From Micractinium sp. NFX-FRZ (Eukaryota; Chlorophyta; Trebouxiophyceae; Chlorellales; Chlorellaceae): a stretch of 64,000 nt of DNA. The DNA lies in assembly GCA_029339195.1 (NCBI GenBank), contig JAPTJF010000077.1:1-64000 (forward strand), in the 5' to 3' direction. A model generated the notes under the pieces. The model was not told where the DNA came from. It was given only the letters and a program-made list of their open reading frames with translations, and made no database searches. Below are positions 32,401 through 44,100 of the stretch, one piece after another. The stretch's first letter is position 1. Each line of letters opens with the position of its first letter. The position numbers and the translations under genes are program-made.

Positions 32401-34412
32401 CATGCCTGCAGGCAGAAGAGAAAGAGACAGAGGGGCGCAGGCAGGCAGGTGGGGGGTGGGTTAGCTGTGGGGTTGGGTGCTGCAAGGCGGGGGGCGGTGG
32501 GTGCTGCCCAATCCTCCCCTGATCCGGCGAGGCAGCTGGCAGCACATTCATGCAAGCACATCCATGCAGGCGGGTATACATGTATACAGGCATGTACACA
32601 GGCATGCACACATGCACCAGGGCCCACGTGACTGCAACACAGCTGTCCCGCAGCGCACACCTGGCAGGCCGGCAAACATGCCAAACGCGGCGCGCGCCCG
32701 CTTCGCCATCTCCTCCGCAAACTCGTCCTGCGGGGGGAGGGGGGCAGGCACGGCAGGGTGAGAGAAGGGGAAGACAGGGGTACGGCAGCAGCACAGGACA
32801 TCTGCAAATTCGCCCTGCGGGGGGAGAAAGGCAGAGAAGAGAAGTGCAAGGGAAACGGCAGGGTGCGGAGAGGGGTGCAGGGGGGCTACAGGCGGCACAC
32901 ACACGCAACTACCCCACACAACCCGCCAACCCCTACCAGCCCCTCTCACCTGGAAGGCCACCCCCTGCTCAATCCACTCGCGCAGGCCAAACAGGCCCTC
33001 GTGCGGGCGGATGAAGATGGACTGCCCCTCCTTGCGCTTGATGTCGGTGTACAGGGCGGACGCCATGGTGGCCTCCGGGGTCTTGCCCGTGCACTTGATC
33101 AGGCCCCGCTTGAGCGCCACGCGAGCAATCTCGCCTGGGGGGCGGGGAAGGGGGGAGGGGCGGGGAGAGCGGGGGGCGGGGGGAGGGGTGGGAAGCAGGG
33201 TAATGCAAGCGGGCGCACCGGCCAGCTGTGCCGTGCCAGCATGCGGCGGCAGGTGAATGAATCCCGGCCCGCCAGCTGGGCCTCGCAAGCAGCCAATCCC
33301 CTGTCCCTACCCACCCGCCCCGCCCTCTCGTGGACACCGACCCGCTCCTCCACAGCTGCAACCGCCAGCAGTTCCCCTTCTGCCGTCTCAAGTGCCAGCT
33401 GGCCTGCTCGCCTGACACCCTGCACCAGCCCTTCACAGCTACCCCCTTAGCCAGCCAACCTGCCACCCACCTGTCGACATGAGCCGCTTCTCCAAGCGCA
33501 GCACCTCGACAGCCGCCATTTTGAAGATGCCGCCACCGCCTTCGCCGCGCCCGCCACGCCCGCCGCGCGACCCGCGCGGCCGCGGCCCCGAAGTGAACTT
33601 GCCGTGCTCGTCGCGCCCCACGCTGCCGGAGCGCGCGCGCCCCATGGAACCCTGGGAGCCGCCGCCGCTGCAGGGGCAAGGCGGGGAGAGGAGCAGCAGC
33701 GGTGAAGGGCCGCGGCGGGGGGGCGGTGCGGCGGAGCGGCGCGGCGGCGGGCGCCCGCCCGCAGAGCTCCCGGGATCTCACAACAAGCACACGCCTGCTG
33801 AGCTGGGATGCGCTTTCTCATAGTGGGCACTCATGCCGCCACCCCAGCACTCACGTGGAGGCGCGGGGGGAGTCGTCAGAATAAGCCGGCTCTGCCGACC
33901 CGTAGGCATGCTCGCCGCCGCTGTCGCCCTCCGCGCCCTGCCCGTGCCCGCCGCCGCGGTGGCTGCCGCCGCTGTGCGAGCCGCCGTGGCCGCGCGCGCC
34001 GCCGCCACCCGAGGCGCGCCCCTCCTCGCTGACGGCCTCCTCATTCTGAAGGGAGAAGTCGGGGTCGGCGGCGTCGGCAGCCGCCAGCCCGCGCTCCGCC
34101 CCCGGCGACCGCTCTCCAACATCCTCTTTCAGCGCCGCCAGCGGGGCTGCCAGCGTGCCGTCGTCCCACACCTTCAGCGCGAAGAAACAAGGAGGATGGG
34201 AGGGTTCAAGGGCCCGGGTGGGGCGTGGACGGTCAAACCAGCGAGGCTGCCGCCACCCCCCACGCGCCACCGTCCAGCACGCAAACACAGCCCAGCCGGC
34301 GACCCACCTTTGGGCGCACCACGCGCCCGCTCCTGCTCTTCAGGCTGCTCTCCACCACCTTGGGGGCAGGCATCACTGCCTGCAGCGCATCAGAGGCGCT
34401 GCGCTTGGGCAT
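29423..34412 (-). CDS. HARE-HTH domain protein, about 837 aa
   Basis: Twelve exons join in phase: 34308-34412, 33855-34171, 33471-33667, 32950-33134, 32661-32727, 32322-32405, 31938-32112, 31190-31727, 30613-30969, 30263-30400, 29893-30012 and 29423-29653. Residues about 186-265 form a HARE-HTH (winged helix of HB1, ASXL and restriction enzymes): KMAAVEVLRLEKRLMSTGEI, then ALKRGLIKCTGKTPEATMAS, then GLFGLREWIEQG. Just before it lies an RGG-type stretch (RGSRGGRGGRGEGGGG). After it come Met/Pro-rich exons, poly-Ala and poly-Gln tracts and a Tyr-rich segment (YPPPYGYYPPHYMYGQ), then a helical region (KAYLSLSRLYLAGCAE). The family is linked to chromatin and DNA-related regulation, so a nuclear role is inferred. 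The intron after exon 10 starts with GC, not GT; exon 10 itself may be 111 nt longer. Confidence 0.83.
30125..30300 (-). repeat. 111-bp in-frame tandem echo at end of HARE exon 10
   Basis: Two copies offset by exactly 111 bp (marker sequences at 30146 and 30257) read KELGTSHPEAS and RELGTSHPEAS on the minus strand in one open frame, each followed by the same GC-type donor GAG|GCAAGC. Splicing from the second copy would add 37 residues without a frameshift. Confidence 0.85.
32099..32412 (-). repeat. Identical acceptor edges of HARE exons 6 and 7
   Basis: A 21-bp perfect direct repeat at 32099-32119 and 32392-32412 covers the CAG acceptor and the first codons (GMPPM) of two consecutive exons, indicating that one exon start was copied from the other. 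Confidence 0.8.
32799..32826 (-). repeat. Intronic echo of HARE exon 5 start
   Basis: This copy of 32707-32739 lies in the preceding intron. It reads GEFADV after a C-rich tract and CAG, against DEFAEEM in the true exon. Confidence 0.75.
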
Positions 34413-35411
34413 CCTGCTCCGCGCCGCCGCTACCGCTACCGTTGTTGCACACTCTGCACGCGTGTGGCGGCAAGCGGCATGGCCAGTCAGTGCGCGGCAG
34501 CTGCGCAGAGGCCACGGATCAGCCCGAGTGCATCTTGGGACCCGTTTGGGGCCGAAGAAGGCTGCTGGCACGCCGCCATGTCGGTCTGCAATTCGAACGT
34601 GCGGGGACGCGGTGTAGTTGGGCCAGCCACCCGGCATGCTGGGCACTGCAGCAGCCTAACCTGCAAGTGTCTTAGTGCAGGCTGGACTGGCGCGAGCTAG
34701 AGCCGCAGCGCCATGCACGAAATGGTTGTCCCACAGAGCAGCCCCTTTCAGTTAGCGCTCAAACTCCAAGACTTGGGACTCGTTGCTGCACATAAATGTG
34801 AAGCGAGCTCAAACGGGAGGGAGGGAGGGAGGCCACCTGTCGGCGGAGGTGGAGAGCCCCCTCACATTCGGGCAGGACTCTTCACTAGCCGCTCGCTTCC
34901 GGAGCTTGCAAAATCTCAAAAGTAGCAATTTCATATGTGTTTGGGCTCGCTACACGGAGCACATGGCGCGCGAGGGATGCGCGACCCGCGGGTAGGGCGC
35001 CCACTACTCCCGAATCATTGCCAAACGCTAGCAGGAACGACCTAGAAGCAATATGAAGGCAACCGCCGGCTCACCGTTGCAGCCAGGCGGTTGCCGCCCT
35101 GCCGCCCAGGCGGGCCAGGCGTAGGCGGCATCTACACAGCTCTTGTTTTCCACGCTCGTGTTGGCCCTTGTGATGACATACAAGGTTCTGAGTAGGTATA
35201 AGTGAGCCAACTGCTGGTTGTAAGAGCTGGTGCACCCACCCAGAGCCTGTCGCCGTAGGCCGACCATTTTCCCGCACGCCGTGGGTGATCTCAAGTCCAT
35301 TTCACCAAATACAGTATCGTCTGAGCAGGGATCGCCCTTGAGTGATGCAACGAATGATAGAGAATGATATATTCGGCTCAAATTCTCCCCCTTGGAAAAA
35401 TACATTTCTTT

Positions 35412-35440
35412 GCGCCGCCGCCGCCGCCGCCGCCGCCGCG
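35412..35440. repeat. (GCC)~9 trinucleotide tract
   Basis: An uninterrupted GCC/CCG run flanked by AT-rich sequence. Confidence 0.9.
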
Positions 35441-35672
35441 CACCAAGAAGTAGGGCCAGCTTCTTTAATACACCAACTGCTACAACCATTTCGAGAGATC
35501 GGCACGAGGGGGCGTATACTCCCCATGCGGAACCCAAAATAGCAGGCGTTCCCCACTGGATCCCCGCCTTCCTCCCCAGGAAGCGCTGATTAAAAGGAGT
35601 TCCCCGGTTTTCCCGCTGTGTCGAGCTGCCTTCCCGCCTTCCCCATTCTCCCCGCCGCCCTCCCGCCGCCAC

Positions 35673-35878
35673 CCCCCCTGTCCTTGCTGTCTCCATCCTC
35701 CCCATCTTACCCGCCGGCACGCAGACCCCCTGTCCTTGCTGTCTCCATCCTCCCCATCTTACCCGCCGGCACGCAGGCCCCCGTCCCCACTGTCCCCGTC
35801 CTCCCCATCTTACCCGCCGGCACGCAGCCCCCCGTCCCCACTGCCCCCGTCCTCCTCATCTTTCCCGCCAGCCTGCCG
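35673..35878. repeat. Minisatellite, four ~51-52 bp units
   Basis: Units begin at about 35673, 35725, 35777 and 35828. They share a CATCTTACCCGCCGGCACGC core, with the last unit degenerate. On the minus strand they stay open and encode PAGKMGRTGTVGTG-like repeats. Confidence 0.88.
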
Positions 35879-38001
35879 CACCCAAAAAGAACTAAAGAAC
35901 AATGCAATCGAACAAAAAAACGAACGTAAAGGTAACCGGGCCCATCTAAAACATCATAACAAACTTGCGCCGGGACAACGGGGAGGATGGGGACGGTGGG
36001 GACATGGGGGCGGAGGGGCCTATCACAGGGCACCGTGAAACCCCCTCCGAATGGGCAGCCGCGACAGCCGGAAGATCCCACACAGAGTATGGGCTCTGAA
36101 TGCCAGGCAGCCGGAAACACGCTATGCGGCATGTGAAGCCATTCGCACACACGGCTCTGCCGCCGCCCCCTCTCGCCTGTGAATTAGCAGTTGGCGTGTG
36201 TTGCTTCCGAAGGTCCCGAGCCAGCCTCCTCAGCCTCGCCCTTCGAGCTTCCCTCGGGCAGCCCGAGACGCCACTCGCCGGCTTGTTTTATGATCTATTG
36301 AAATGCGAGTGAATTGCAACACTGTGCAGGCACGCAATGCGGCGAGGGATGCCCCCATGAGAGGCGCAGAGCGGCGCAGCACAGCAGAGCGGCGCAGCAC
36401 AGCGGGCGGCGCCCGGCACTGCATGCGAGGCAGGTGGTGTGCGCTTGGCGCTCTGAGCCTGGATGCCTGCATGATTGCTCGCACAGCCAGACCTCTGCTA
36501 GCTAGCGGGCAATGCATTTCCTGGAGACAAGGGGGGTGTGGCACCGCCGTCAGTGCGCAGGCGGGGAGCGCGCAGGCTGGCGGCACTGTTGAGCTGCCAC
36601 TTGCCTGAGCATGCCACCGACAGCCTCCCAAATGTGCAAGACACATACTCAAACTGGCACAGGCGGGCAGTTTTGCAACTGGCACGTCACCCACTGCTGC
36701 AGCTGTGCCCAGCAGGGCTCTGCCCTCCTGCCGTGCCATTGGCAGAGTTTTTCAGCAGCCAGAGGGCTGAAGAGGCTGGCTCGACAGCCAACAGCTATGC
36801 CTGGCCACCCGCCAAACAGCAGTGAACCAAGTCTCCAGGTTCGTGTGTGCTCAAACCACCAGGCTGCTGCGCCTTCCTGGCTGCCTGCTCAACAGCTCTG
36901 CTTACACGGCGCAAGGAGGGATGAGACGCAGCTCTGGGGGCACACGGCCCAGGCCGACGGCGCTCTTTCTTTCTGCTGGAAAAATGTGGGGCGTGGAAGT
37001 GAGGGTGAGGGAGAGTCACCATTGGAGCACTGCGCTACCGGAGAGAGGGGGGCGAAAGGTGGGTGCATCTGAGGGTGGATGGATGGGAGACAGAGTACGC
37101 GCGCATACGACGGGGGGCGAGTGTTGCAAGGAGGCTGGCGTGAGTGTGCTGTGCTGTGCTAGCTGAGAAGGGCTGTGGCAGGCGGGGGGGCAGGGGAGGG
37201 GGTGCACGGGACAGGACCCAAACGGGCAGACAGAGGGAGTGTGGGACAGAAATGAAAGCAAAGAAGACGAGCGCGGTAGAACGAAAGCTGGGGAGGGGGG
37301 GGGAGACGGGAAGAAAATCTGGAAAAGGGCGCTCCTCTTTCGCTTGGGTTGCACAACAAGAGGTGGGAGCAGGGAGCGCGGGGAAGGTACACGCGAGGAG
37401 GGGGCTGGGGGAGGGGGGCAAGGGGATCAGGACTGTGCAGGCCGCGCGCTGCGCGCGCTTCAGGGCCGGTTGAAGGAGGGGGCGGTTCAGGGGTGCGGCT
37501 GAGGGGCATGCAGGCTAAGCTACCCAGCCGGTGTAGGCGGAGGGGGGCAGTCTAGGGCGGCAGGCATGAAAATCAGGTGCAAGGAACGGGGGGGCATGCG
37601 CTAGTGCCTGGGCCAGCGTTGCATCGTGGGCGTGCCAGGCAGGGGGCACGCGCACACGCGGGAGGCGCTGGCCCCGGCGGGGGTTGCGAGGTCTAGTTTT
37701 TTGCATTGGTTTTTTTCAGTGCTTTCTGGGGGGCCACGAGCGCGCGCACCGCGGCATTGTGCGGGGCGGGCGCTGGCCTGGGTCGGGTATACATGCCTGG
37801 CGGGCCGGGGTGCCTCAGGCTGCAGGGGCAGCGCACGCTGCTGCCAGGCTGGCTCGCGCGGCACCACCAGCCGGCCAGCAGTCAAGCCGCGGGTGCGCGC
37901 AGGCAAGCTGGACTGCTGCTCGCAGGCCTGATGCCTCGACTGAGCCTGGCTTGAGTTTGGCTTGCCTCGTGGCTGTAGCTGCCGCTGCCGCTGCCGCTGG
38001 C

Positions 38002-40074
38002 TCACTTGGAGGTGCCGAGCATCTGTGTGAGCGAGGAGCGCGGCGTGGAGCGGCTGTCGGCGCGCAGGCCGGGCACCGCCAGCGGCACCGCTTTCAGCAG
38101 CTGCTCCTTCACCGGGTCCAGCACCTCGCCTGCACACACACAAGTAACAGTGTAGTTTGCAGGTTAATGGGTGCACAAAGGGAAAGGGAGCAGGGGCCCT
38201 GTTTCACGGGGTCGTGAACATCAATACCAGGATGGTAGGAGGAGGGCCGGAGCGGCAGCATTTGGCGGCAGCAGGGTAACACTGGTGGAGTCGGCCCAAC
38301 AGCTGGCAAGAGTGCAGCATGAAACACAGCGCAAGGCAGCGCAGTGCAGGGCACGCACCGAGCTCGGTGCCTGCATGCTTGGGATGCCCCCAACACCCAG
38401 CACAGCACCCCGGCTGAGCCCTCCATCACTTCACTTCCCTCACAGCTCCCCCATCCCACCCACCAATGACTGCCGCAGACTGGTGCTGCACCTCGATGAA
38501 GCCTGTTGAGCGCAGGATGGCGTTGCGTGCCAGCAGCTTCTCCCGCTTGGCATGGGCCGAGGGCGACAGCCCCAGCCCCAGGCTGGGCCCCATCTCAGAC
38601 GTGAGCACCCCCGCCTCCTCGCTCTCCTGCCGGTGCAGCATGTGGGGCGGCACAAAGGTGGAGGCCCCGCCGCGCGCCGCCAGGTCAGCACCCAGCAGGT
38701 CGGCGGCGGAGCTGCGGCGCTGCAGCATGGGGATGCTGATGGGCATGGACGTGCCCTGCAGGCAGGTCAGGCAGGCAGAGGGGTGCACGGGCGGGGGCAG
38801 GCGGGGGAGTTAGCTGGCTGTGGTGCGGGGATCAACAACCGGGGGATGCGAGTGCGTGGGCGGGCAGAAGGACCAGCACAGCCACAAACCCCAGCTGCAG
38901 CAAAGCCAAGCCAGCCGACAGGCACCAGCTGGCACTCATCCACTCATCCAGCTGGCGGCAGATTCCAGGCGGGGGATCCTGGCATGCAGCTGGAAGCTGC
39001 TCGGGCAGTTGAAGCAGCTGGCGCCCAGTAGCTGCTGGCGCCCAGCTTCCCTGCCGGCCACCGGCTGCCAGCGCACCCGCAGCCCGCCCAGACCGCCACT
39101 CCCTGCATGCATGTACAGCAGCACCGGCACGCCACAGGCTGAAGCCGCGTGCCACGCACCAGGTTGCTGGAGGGTTGCCGCGCGTCGACGGGTGCCACCT
39201 GGCGCCGCCTCGCGTACATCGGCGCCGACGGCCGCCCGGCGGCTGTCATGTGGTGCGCGTGCACGGGCATGGAGGCCGCCAGGTCGCTGTCAGAGCTGAA
39301 CAGCCGCTTGCCCTTGAAGCTGAGCCCGCCAAACGTCTTGAGGCTGCCGACCTGGCTGGAGTGGGAGGTGCCCAGCGGCTCTGCAGGCGGAGCGGCGGTC
39401 AAGGGGAGGGGCGGTGCCAGCGGGCGGTTCAGGGCAAGCCGGATGTCCATTGTCGCTGGGCTCTGCACGGTACAGCAGTGCACTGTTGGGGGCACGCGGG
39501 GAAGCAGTCCACCATGCACACCAACACCCCAAGTGCTGCACCCAGGTCGGCCGTGCGAGGGTACTGCATGCTACTACACTTGCCGCTCCCGCAGCGCACC
39601 TGCATCCCCTCCTCCCAGCGTCGTCTGTTCAAGGCTTGACTGCAGTGACTGTATTCTGCAGATCAGCTCCGCCTCCACTGCGTCTTCCGCCTCTGCACAG
39701 CACAGTCGAGGCGCAGTCGAAGCAAGCCGGGTGGGTTGGCAGCCACCGCCGAGCAGATTGGCGTGGGTACCAAACGAGGGTACCGCATGCAAGAGCGGGA
39801 ATCTCCTGGTGCCGCCGCCGCCAGCTGCTGAGTGCGCGCCTGCCCTGTCCCACCCACCTGAGCTGCTGCACTCCGAGTCCAGTACAATGCCATCATCATC
39901 TGACTCCGACTCGTCGTCTGACGGGTACGCAGCGGCGGCCGCTGCCGCGTCCGCCTTGAGCGCCGCCGAGAGGTGCGCGCCTGCCGCGGGCCCACTGCCT
40001 GGGCTCATGTCCACCGTTTCCTCAAACAGCTCGCTCTCATCCAGCTCCAGAGCGGGCTCGCGGTCCACCAGCAT
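38002..40074 (-). CDS. Unrecognised protein, 341 aa
   Basis: Five exons join in phase: 39858-40074, 39600-39692, 39160-39455, 38464-38755 and 38002-38129. The start ATG at 40074 follows a GCC context; the longer frame upstream begins with TTG. The N-terminus is acidic (LELDESELFEETVDMSPG, then a DDESESDDD run after poly-Ala). The centre is Ser/Pro/Arg-rich with several likely phosphosites (KRLFSSDSDLAASMP, QRRSSAADLLG). The most family-like part is the C-terminal half: KREKLLARNAILRSTGFIEV, then EVLDPVKEQLLKAVPLAVPG. There are no enzyme, membrane or targeting motifs. I cannot assign a family; the disorder and acidic clusters suggest a regulatory or scaffolding protein. Confidence 0.68.
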
Positions 40075-41130
40075 GGCTGGAGCTCGCTGTGGGGCTGCCG
40101 TAGGAGAGAAGCTGGGGGCCGCTCCTGCGGGTGCTGTGCGCTGCCAGGGGCTGGTCAAGGATCTGGGTTGCTGCACTGAGCCGTCGGGGAGGAAGAGAGC
40201 TGCAGAAAGGGGCGGCAACGAGGAGTGTGGGTGGGGGTCACGTGGGGCTGCCCCGCCGCTTCCCCGCGTAGCCTGGGGATGCTCACAATGAGGCTCGAGC
40301 AGGCTCTAGGACCGCAATGTGCGGAGACAAAGGGCCCGCAGAGCCGCCCAGCCCAAGTGCAGTTTGAGGCCGCGTAGCCAGGCGTGCAGTTAGGTATCCC
40401 TCCCTTGCTGCGATTATGAAAACAATGGAGGCTGGTAGCTGGTGGCGCAGTCCCACCTGCTTGCGCGCCTGCTGCAAGACCTCTGGTTGCGTGCTTAGCT
40501 GCGGGAAGCCACACCGCTGCGTCAGAATTCAGAACAGTTTGCTCACTGCTCGTGCGCCTAGAACGGGCGTCTCTCACGCAGGTCTAGCAGGATGAGCGCC
40601 AACACACCCAGCAGGCAACGCACGAAATATGGGCGCTCAATTCGAGGGCTCAGCCATACAGCTTGTGAGCCTGATTCCACCAGCGAGATACACACGAGAA
40701 CGATCCATGGAGTTCATGGAATGCACAGAATGTGCCGCCACCCCCCTCAGACCAGGGGAGCACATTCTGCTCGTGTGAGCAGCACCACCCCATCCGGAAA
40801 CACTGCCGCCACATGCCTGCTGTTGCATTCACACTTGATACCACAGGCCACCAATCTGAACTGGCTGTTACCTAGGAAGCTGAGGTGTGGAATACAATGA
40901 GGACGTAATACATACAGAGCGGAGGAGCCATGAGAGCGACAAGGTCGCAGTAGGGCGCAAGGGGGTGTTGATACATGTACATGCGGTGGTTAGTGCATGT
41001 GCCTGCGTTTGGCAAGCTGTACACAACAGTGGACGGCACTTGTGAACTATGGACAGCTCGTGAATGGGACCTGGAGCACATAGGTGGGTTGTATGTTATT
41101 CCCACTGCTGCCCAGCTGCCGAACTTGCTA
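40075..41130. other. Intergenic region
   Basis: Upstream of the unrecognised 341-residue gene and downstream of the SYLF gene, both on the minus strand. It is moderately AT-richer than the genes, with no gene or strong repeat. Confidence 0.5.
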
Positions 41131-44100
41131 CTAGGGGCTAAGACGACCACCGCTGGGGTCCTGGCCGGCTTGCTCCTCTGCCACAGGAGCAATCTCCGCC
41201 TCTGCGCTCTCAGGCCCCACGTCGCTGCCCTCGCCCGCCGGCGCCGCAGCCGCAGCCGCCTCCTTTTCGGCAGCAGCCGACGTGCCAGCGCCCTCGTCGC
41301 CGCCGCTGGTATGCTCCACCTGCTTTCCAAGCAGAGGGTGGGAGAAGTGAGGGGACCAGCGTGGCGGGGTAGGCCATGTGGGGGGACGGGGGGTGCTGGC
41401 GGTGCAGGCTGAGTCCGTCTTCAAGAGCAACCGCACATAGAGCACGCTGCCAGCCCTCCTTCGCTGGCACTAACAGGGCGTGTACGGCAGCACCCAGCAC
41501 CGCCCACCCTGGCCCACCCCTGCTGTTTACAACACCGCTCCCACCGCGCACCTGCGTTTCCATCGCCATCTGGCCCTCCACGCCCTCATAGTACTCGTTG
41601 AGCACCTGGTGTGCGTGCAAGGAAGTGGGGGCAGGTCAAGGTGTGCGCAGGGGGCCACCAGATGAAATGGGGGATGCAGGCGGCTGCACAGCGCGGTGCA
41701 GGGCGGGGGGTGGGGGAGAACAGGGGAATGCCGCCACTCCACTGGCACCTCATCCCCTGCCCTCTCACCTTGTCCAGCGCTGCATACAGCTCCTGCATCG
41801 GCTCAGGCGGCTCCACAGCACCATCCAGAATGGACTGCAGGCGGGGGTGGCGGGGACGTGCGTGGCAGGGGGACCAGTTGCTGCTCAAACCGCTCGCGCT
41901 GGGGGAGCCGCGAGGCGTGAGGCGTGCACGGTTGTGCCTGCCCAGGCCAGGCGTGCGTGTGCACACGAGCAGTTGGGTGCGCTGGCAGCATCGCATGGAG
42001 GCGGCAGCAGCAGCGCGGCGAAAGCAGCGACAGCAGCAGCAGCAGCAGCAGCAGCGACAACGGCAGCGTGCCGACCACAGCGCACCCACACACCAAGGCA
42101 GCCAGTACATTGCGAGTACTGCGCACACCTGTGGGGTGACGTTGTTGTTGCCATAGAATGCTTTGTTCATGGCAGGATCCGTGGCATAGTTGAGGCCTGC
42201 AATGGGGCGGAACAGGCTCCTCCGAACAGCCCAGTGAGCACAGCCCAGGGCAGCCGCGCGCAAGCTTGCAGGCTCAGGACCGTGTAGACGGGCACACGCC
42301 AGCGCCCGTGGTTGCTGACACCATCCCGGCCCTGCCCCACACATGTCAGCTTCACCTCCACGACGGCCGCCCAGGCTTTTGGGCAAGTACCATGAAGACG
42401 TGGAGGGCCCAGGTGTGCGTGTGACCAGGCGACACCAGGGTGATACAACCGATACAACTTGGTCGCAGTTCCAACACCAAGGAAACACGCACATGAACAA
42501 CAGGCGTGGCTAGGCCCCCCAACCCCGCACCTGTGAGTGACACATCCAGGATGGCCCCCCGGGTGATTGAGTAAGTAAAAGTCTTGTCGCTCAGCTTCAT
42601 GTTGCTCATGTTGGCGGCGGTGGCGGGGAGGTGGGCGCCCATGGCACCGCCCGCGGCACCTGCGGGCAGCACGGGGAGAGGCAGGTGAGGAGGCATAGTG
42701 GTGGGGTGGTGGGGTTAGGCGCCCAGCACCGCCGCGGCACCTGCGGGAGGCCGGGGTCAGGAGCCGGCATGTGCAAGGCGCACGGTTGTGTGGGCTTGAG
42801 AGGCAACGAGCCAGCTGCAGCCGCACAGCTGCATGCCGTGCCGCACGCCTGCCCACCCCCCCACACAAAGACAGCGGGTGCCCCCACTTGCTGCCCTGAT
42901 GCCTGGCCCACCAGTGATGCCTGAAATCACGCCAACGAGGCATGCTTGCACGTGCGGCATCTGCCGTCCCCCCTGGAACCCGCTTCGCTCCTCGCGCCAG
43001 CTGGCTCAAGCACTCCTTCCGCCCTACCTGTGATGTCTGTGTCCACGCTCCACTGGCTCTTGGTGAAGGACTGCACCGCCTCGGGGGTGTCCAGCACAAT
43101 GATGGACTCTGGAAGAAAGAGGCAGACAGTACGGAGGAGTTGGAAGTTGATGACGATGGAGACGCCTGAACGCCTCGCACGTTCCAGCACAATGTGAGAC
43201 TGTGTGACAATGTGTGAGTTAAGTGTGAGGCTTGGCAGTGTATCCCACCAACCAAGCGTGGAGTATCCCGCCCCGCCCCGGCCACCCCCTCAGCCCAGCC
43301 CAGCCCAACACAGCGAGCCAGCCTCACCCAGTGCAGCCATCTGATCTTGCACCCTGCCCGGCACCCACCAACCCCAGTGCGTGTAGCCCAGAGTGAGCAC
43401 CAACCTGCTGCACAGCACAGCGCAGCACAGCGCAGAACCCACCAATCTCAATAGTAGCCCAGCGTAAGCCCCAGCCCTGCGGCACAGCACAGCGCAGCAC
43501 AGCGCAGCACAGAGCAGCACAGCACAGCGCAGCACCCACCAATCTCGGTGTAGCCCAGCGTGAGCCCCAGCCCCGCGGCGGTGACAGTGAGGAACAGGGG
43601 GGCGCTCCACGCCCAGGTGGGCCGCCCGTTGCGCTCGCCTGCAGGGGGGAGGGAGGAAGGCCAGCTTAGGGTGGGGCGGGCGCAGCGGGCGGGCATTCAC
43701 AGGCACAACACGGGACTTCAGCAGGCGCGCTTGAGGGAGATCAGCTGGCCCATGCTGGCCCAACATGGCCCCTGCCCGCTACACCTGGGCACCCCAACCT
43801 GCGCATTTCTATCCACCCCACCCACACTGCCCAAGGTTGGAGGTTTCCTTCGCAGCACAACGCATCCCCACCCCGTCGCATGCCCTCCCATACACGCTAC
43901 CCGGCGCACCCACCCGCTGCGCCGCGCACCTGTGTAGATCTTGCGCACCACAAAGCCGCGCCCCGCCTCAAAGCTGAGGCCCACCCCCATCTTGCGCACA
44001 AACGTGAAGGCAAGGCCGTTGCAGAAGTGCAGCTCGCTGCGCCGGGGATATCATGTAAAGATAAAGGCACATGCGGATGACTGGTTGCAAGATGAAGCAC

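Larger units (their letters stand above)
34413..38001. other. 3.6-kb region without a convincing gene
   Basis: The largest gene-poor stretch of the window. It holds a (GCC)n tract (35412-35440), a four-unit minisatellite (35673-35878), some AT-richer sequence around 34900-35580 and 35880-35960, and the presumed promoter of the HARE gene. Minus-strand open frames at 35028-36150 are unlike the neighbours in composition and could be remnants of a mobile element, but no transposase, reverse transcriptase or terminal repeat is visible. Confidence 0.5.

Noticed and set aside
42901..42920. Possible 9-nt exon in the SYLF gene (GIT codons)
   Set aside because: It has splice-like borders but looks like another degraded copy of the exon 4 edge, and the family sequence is continuous without it.
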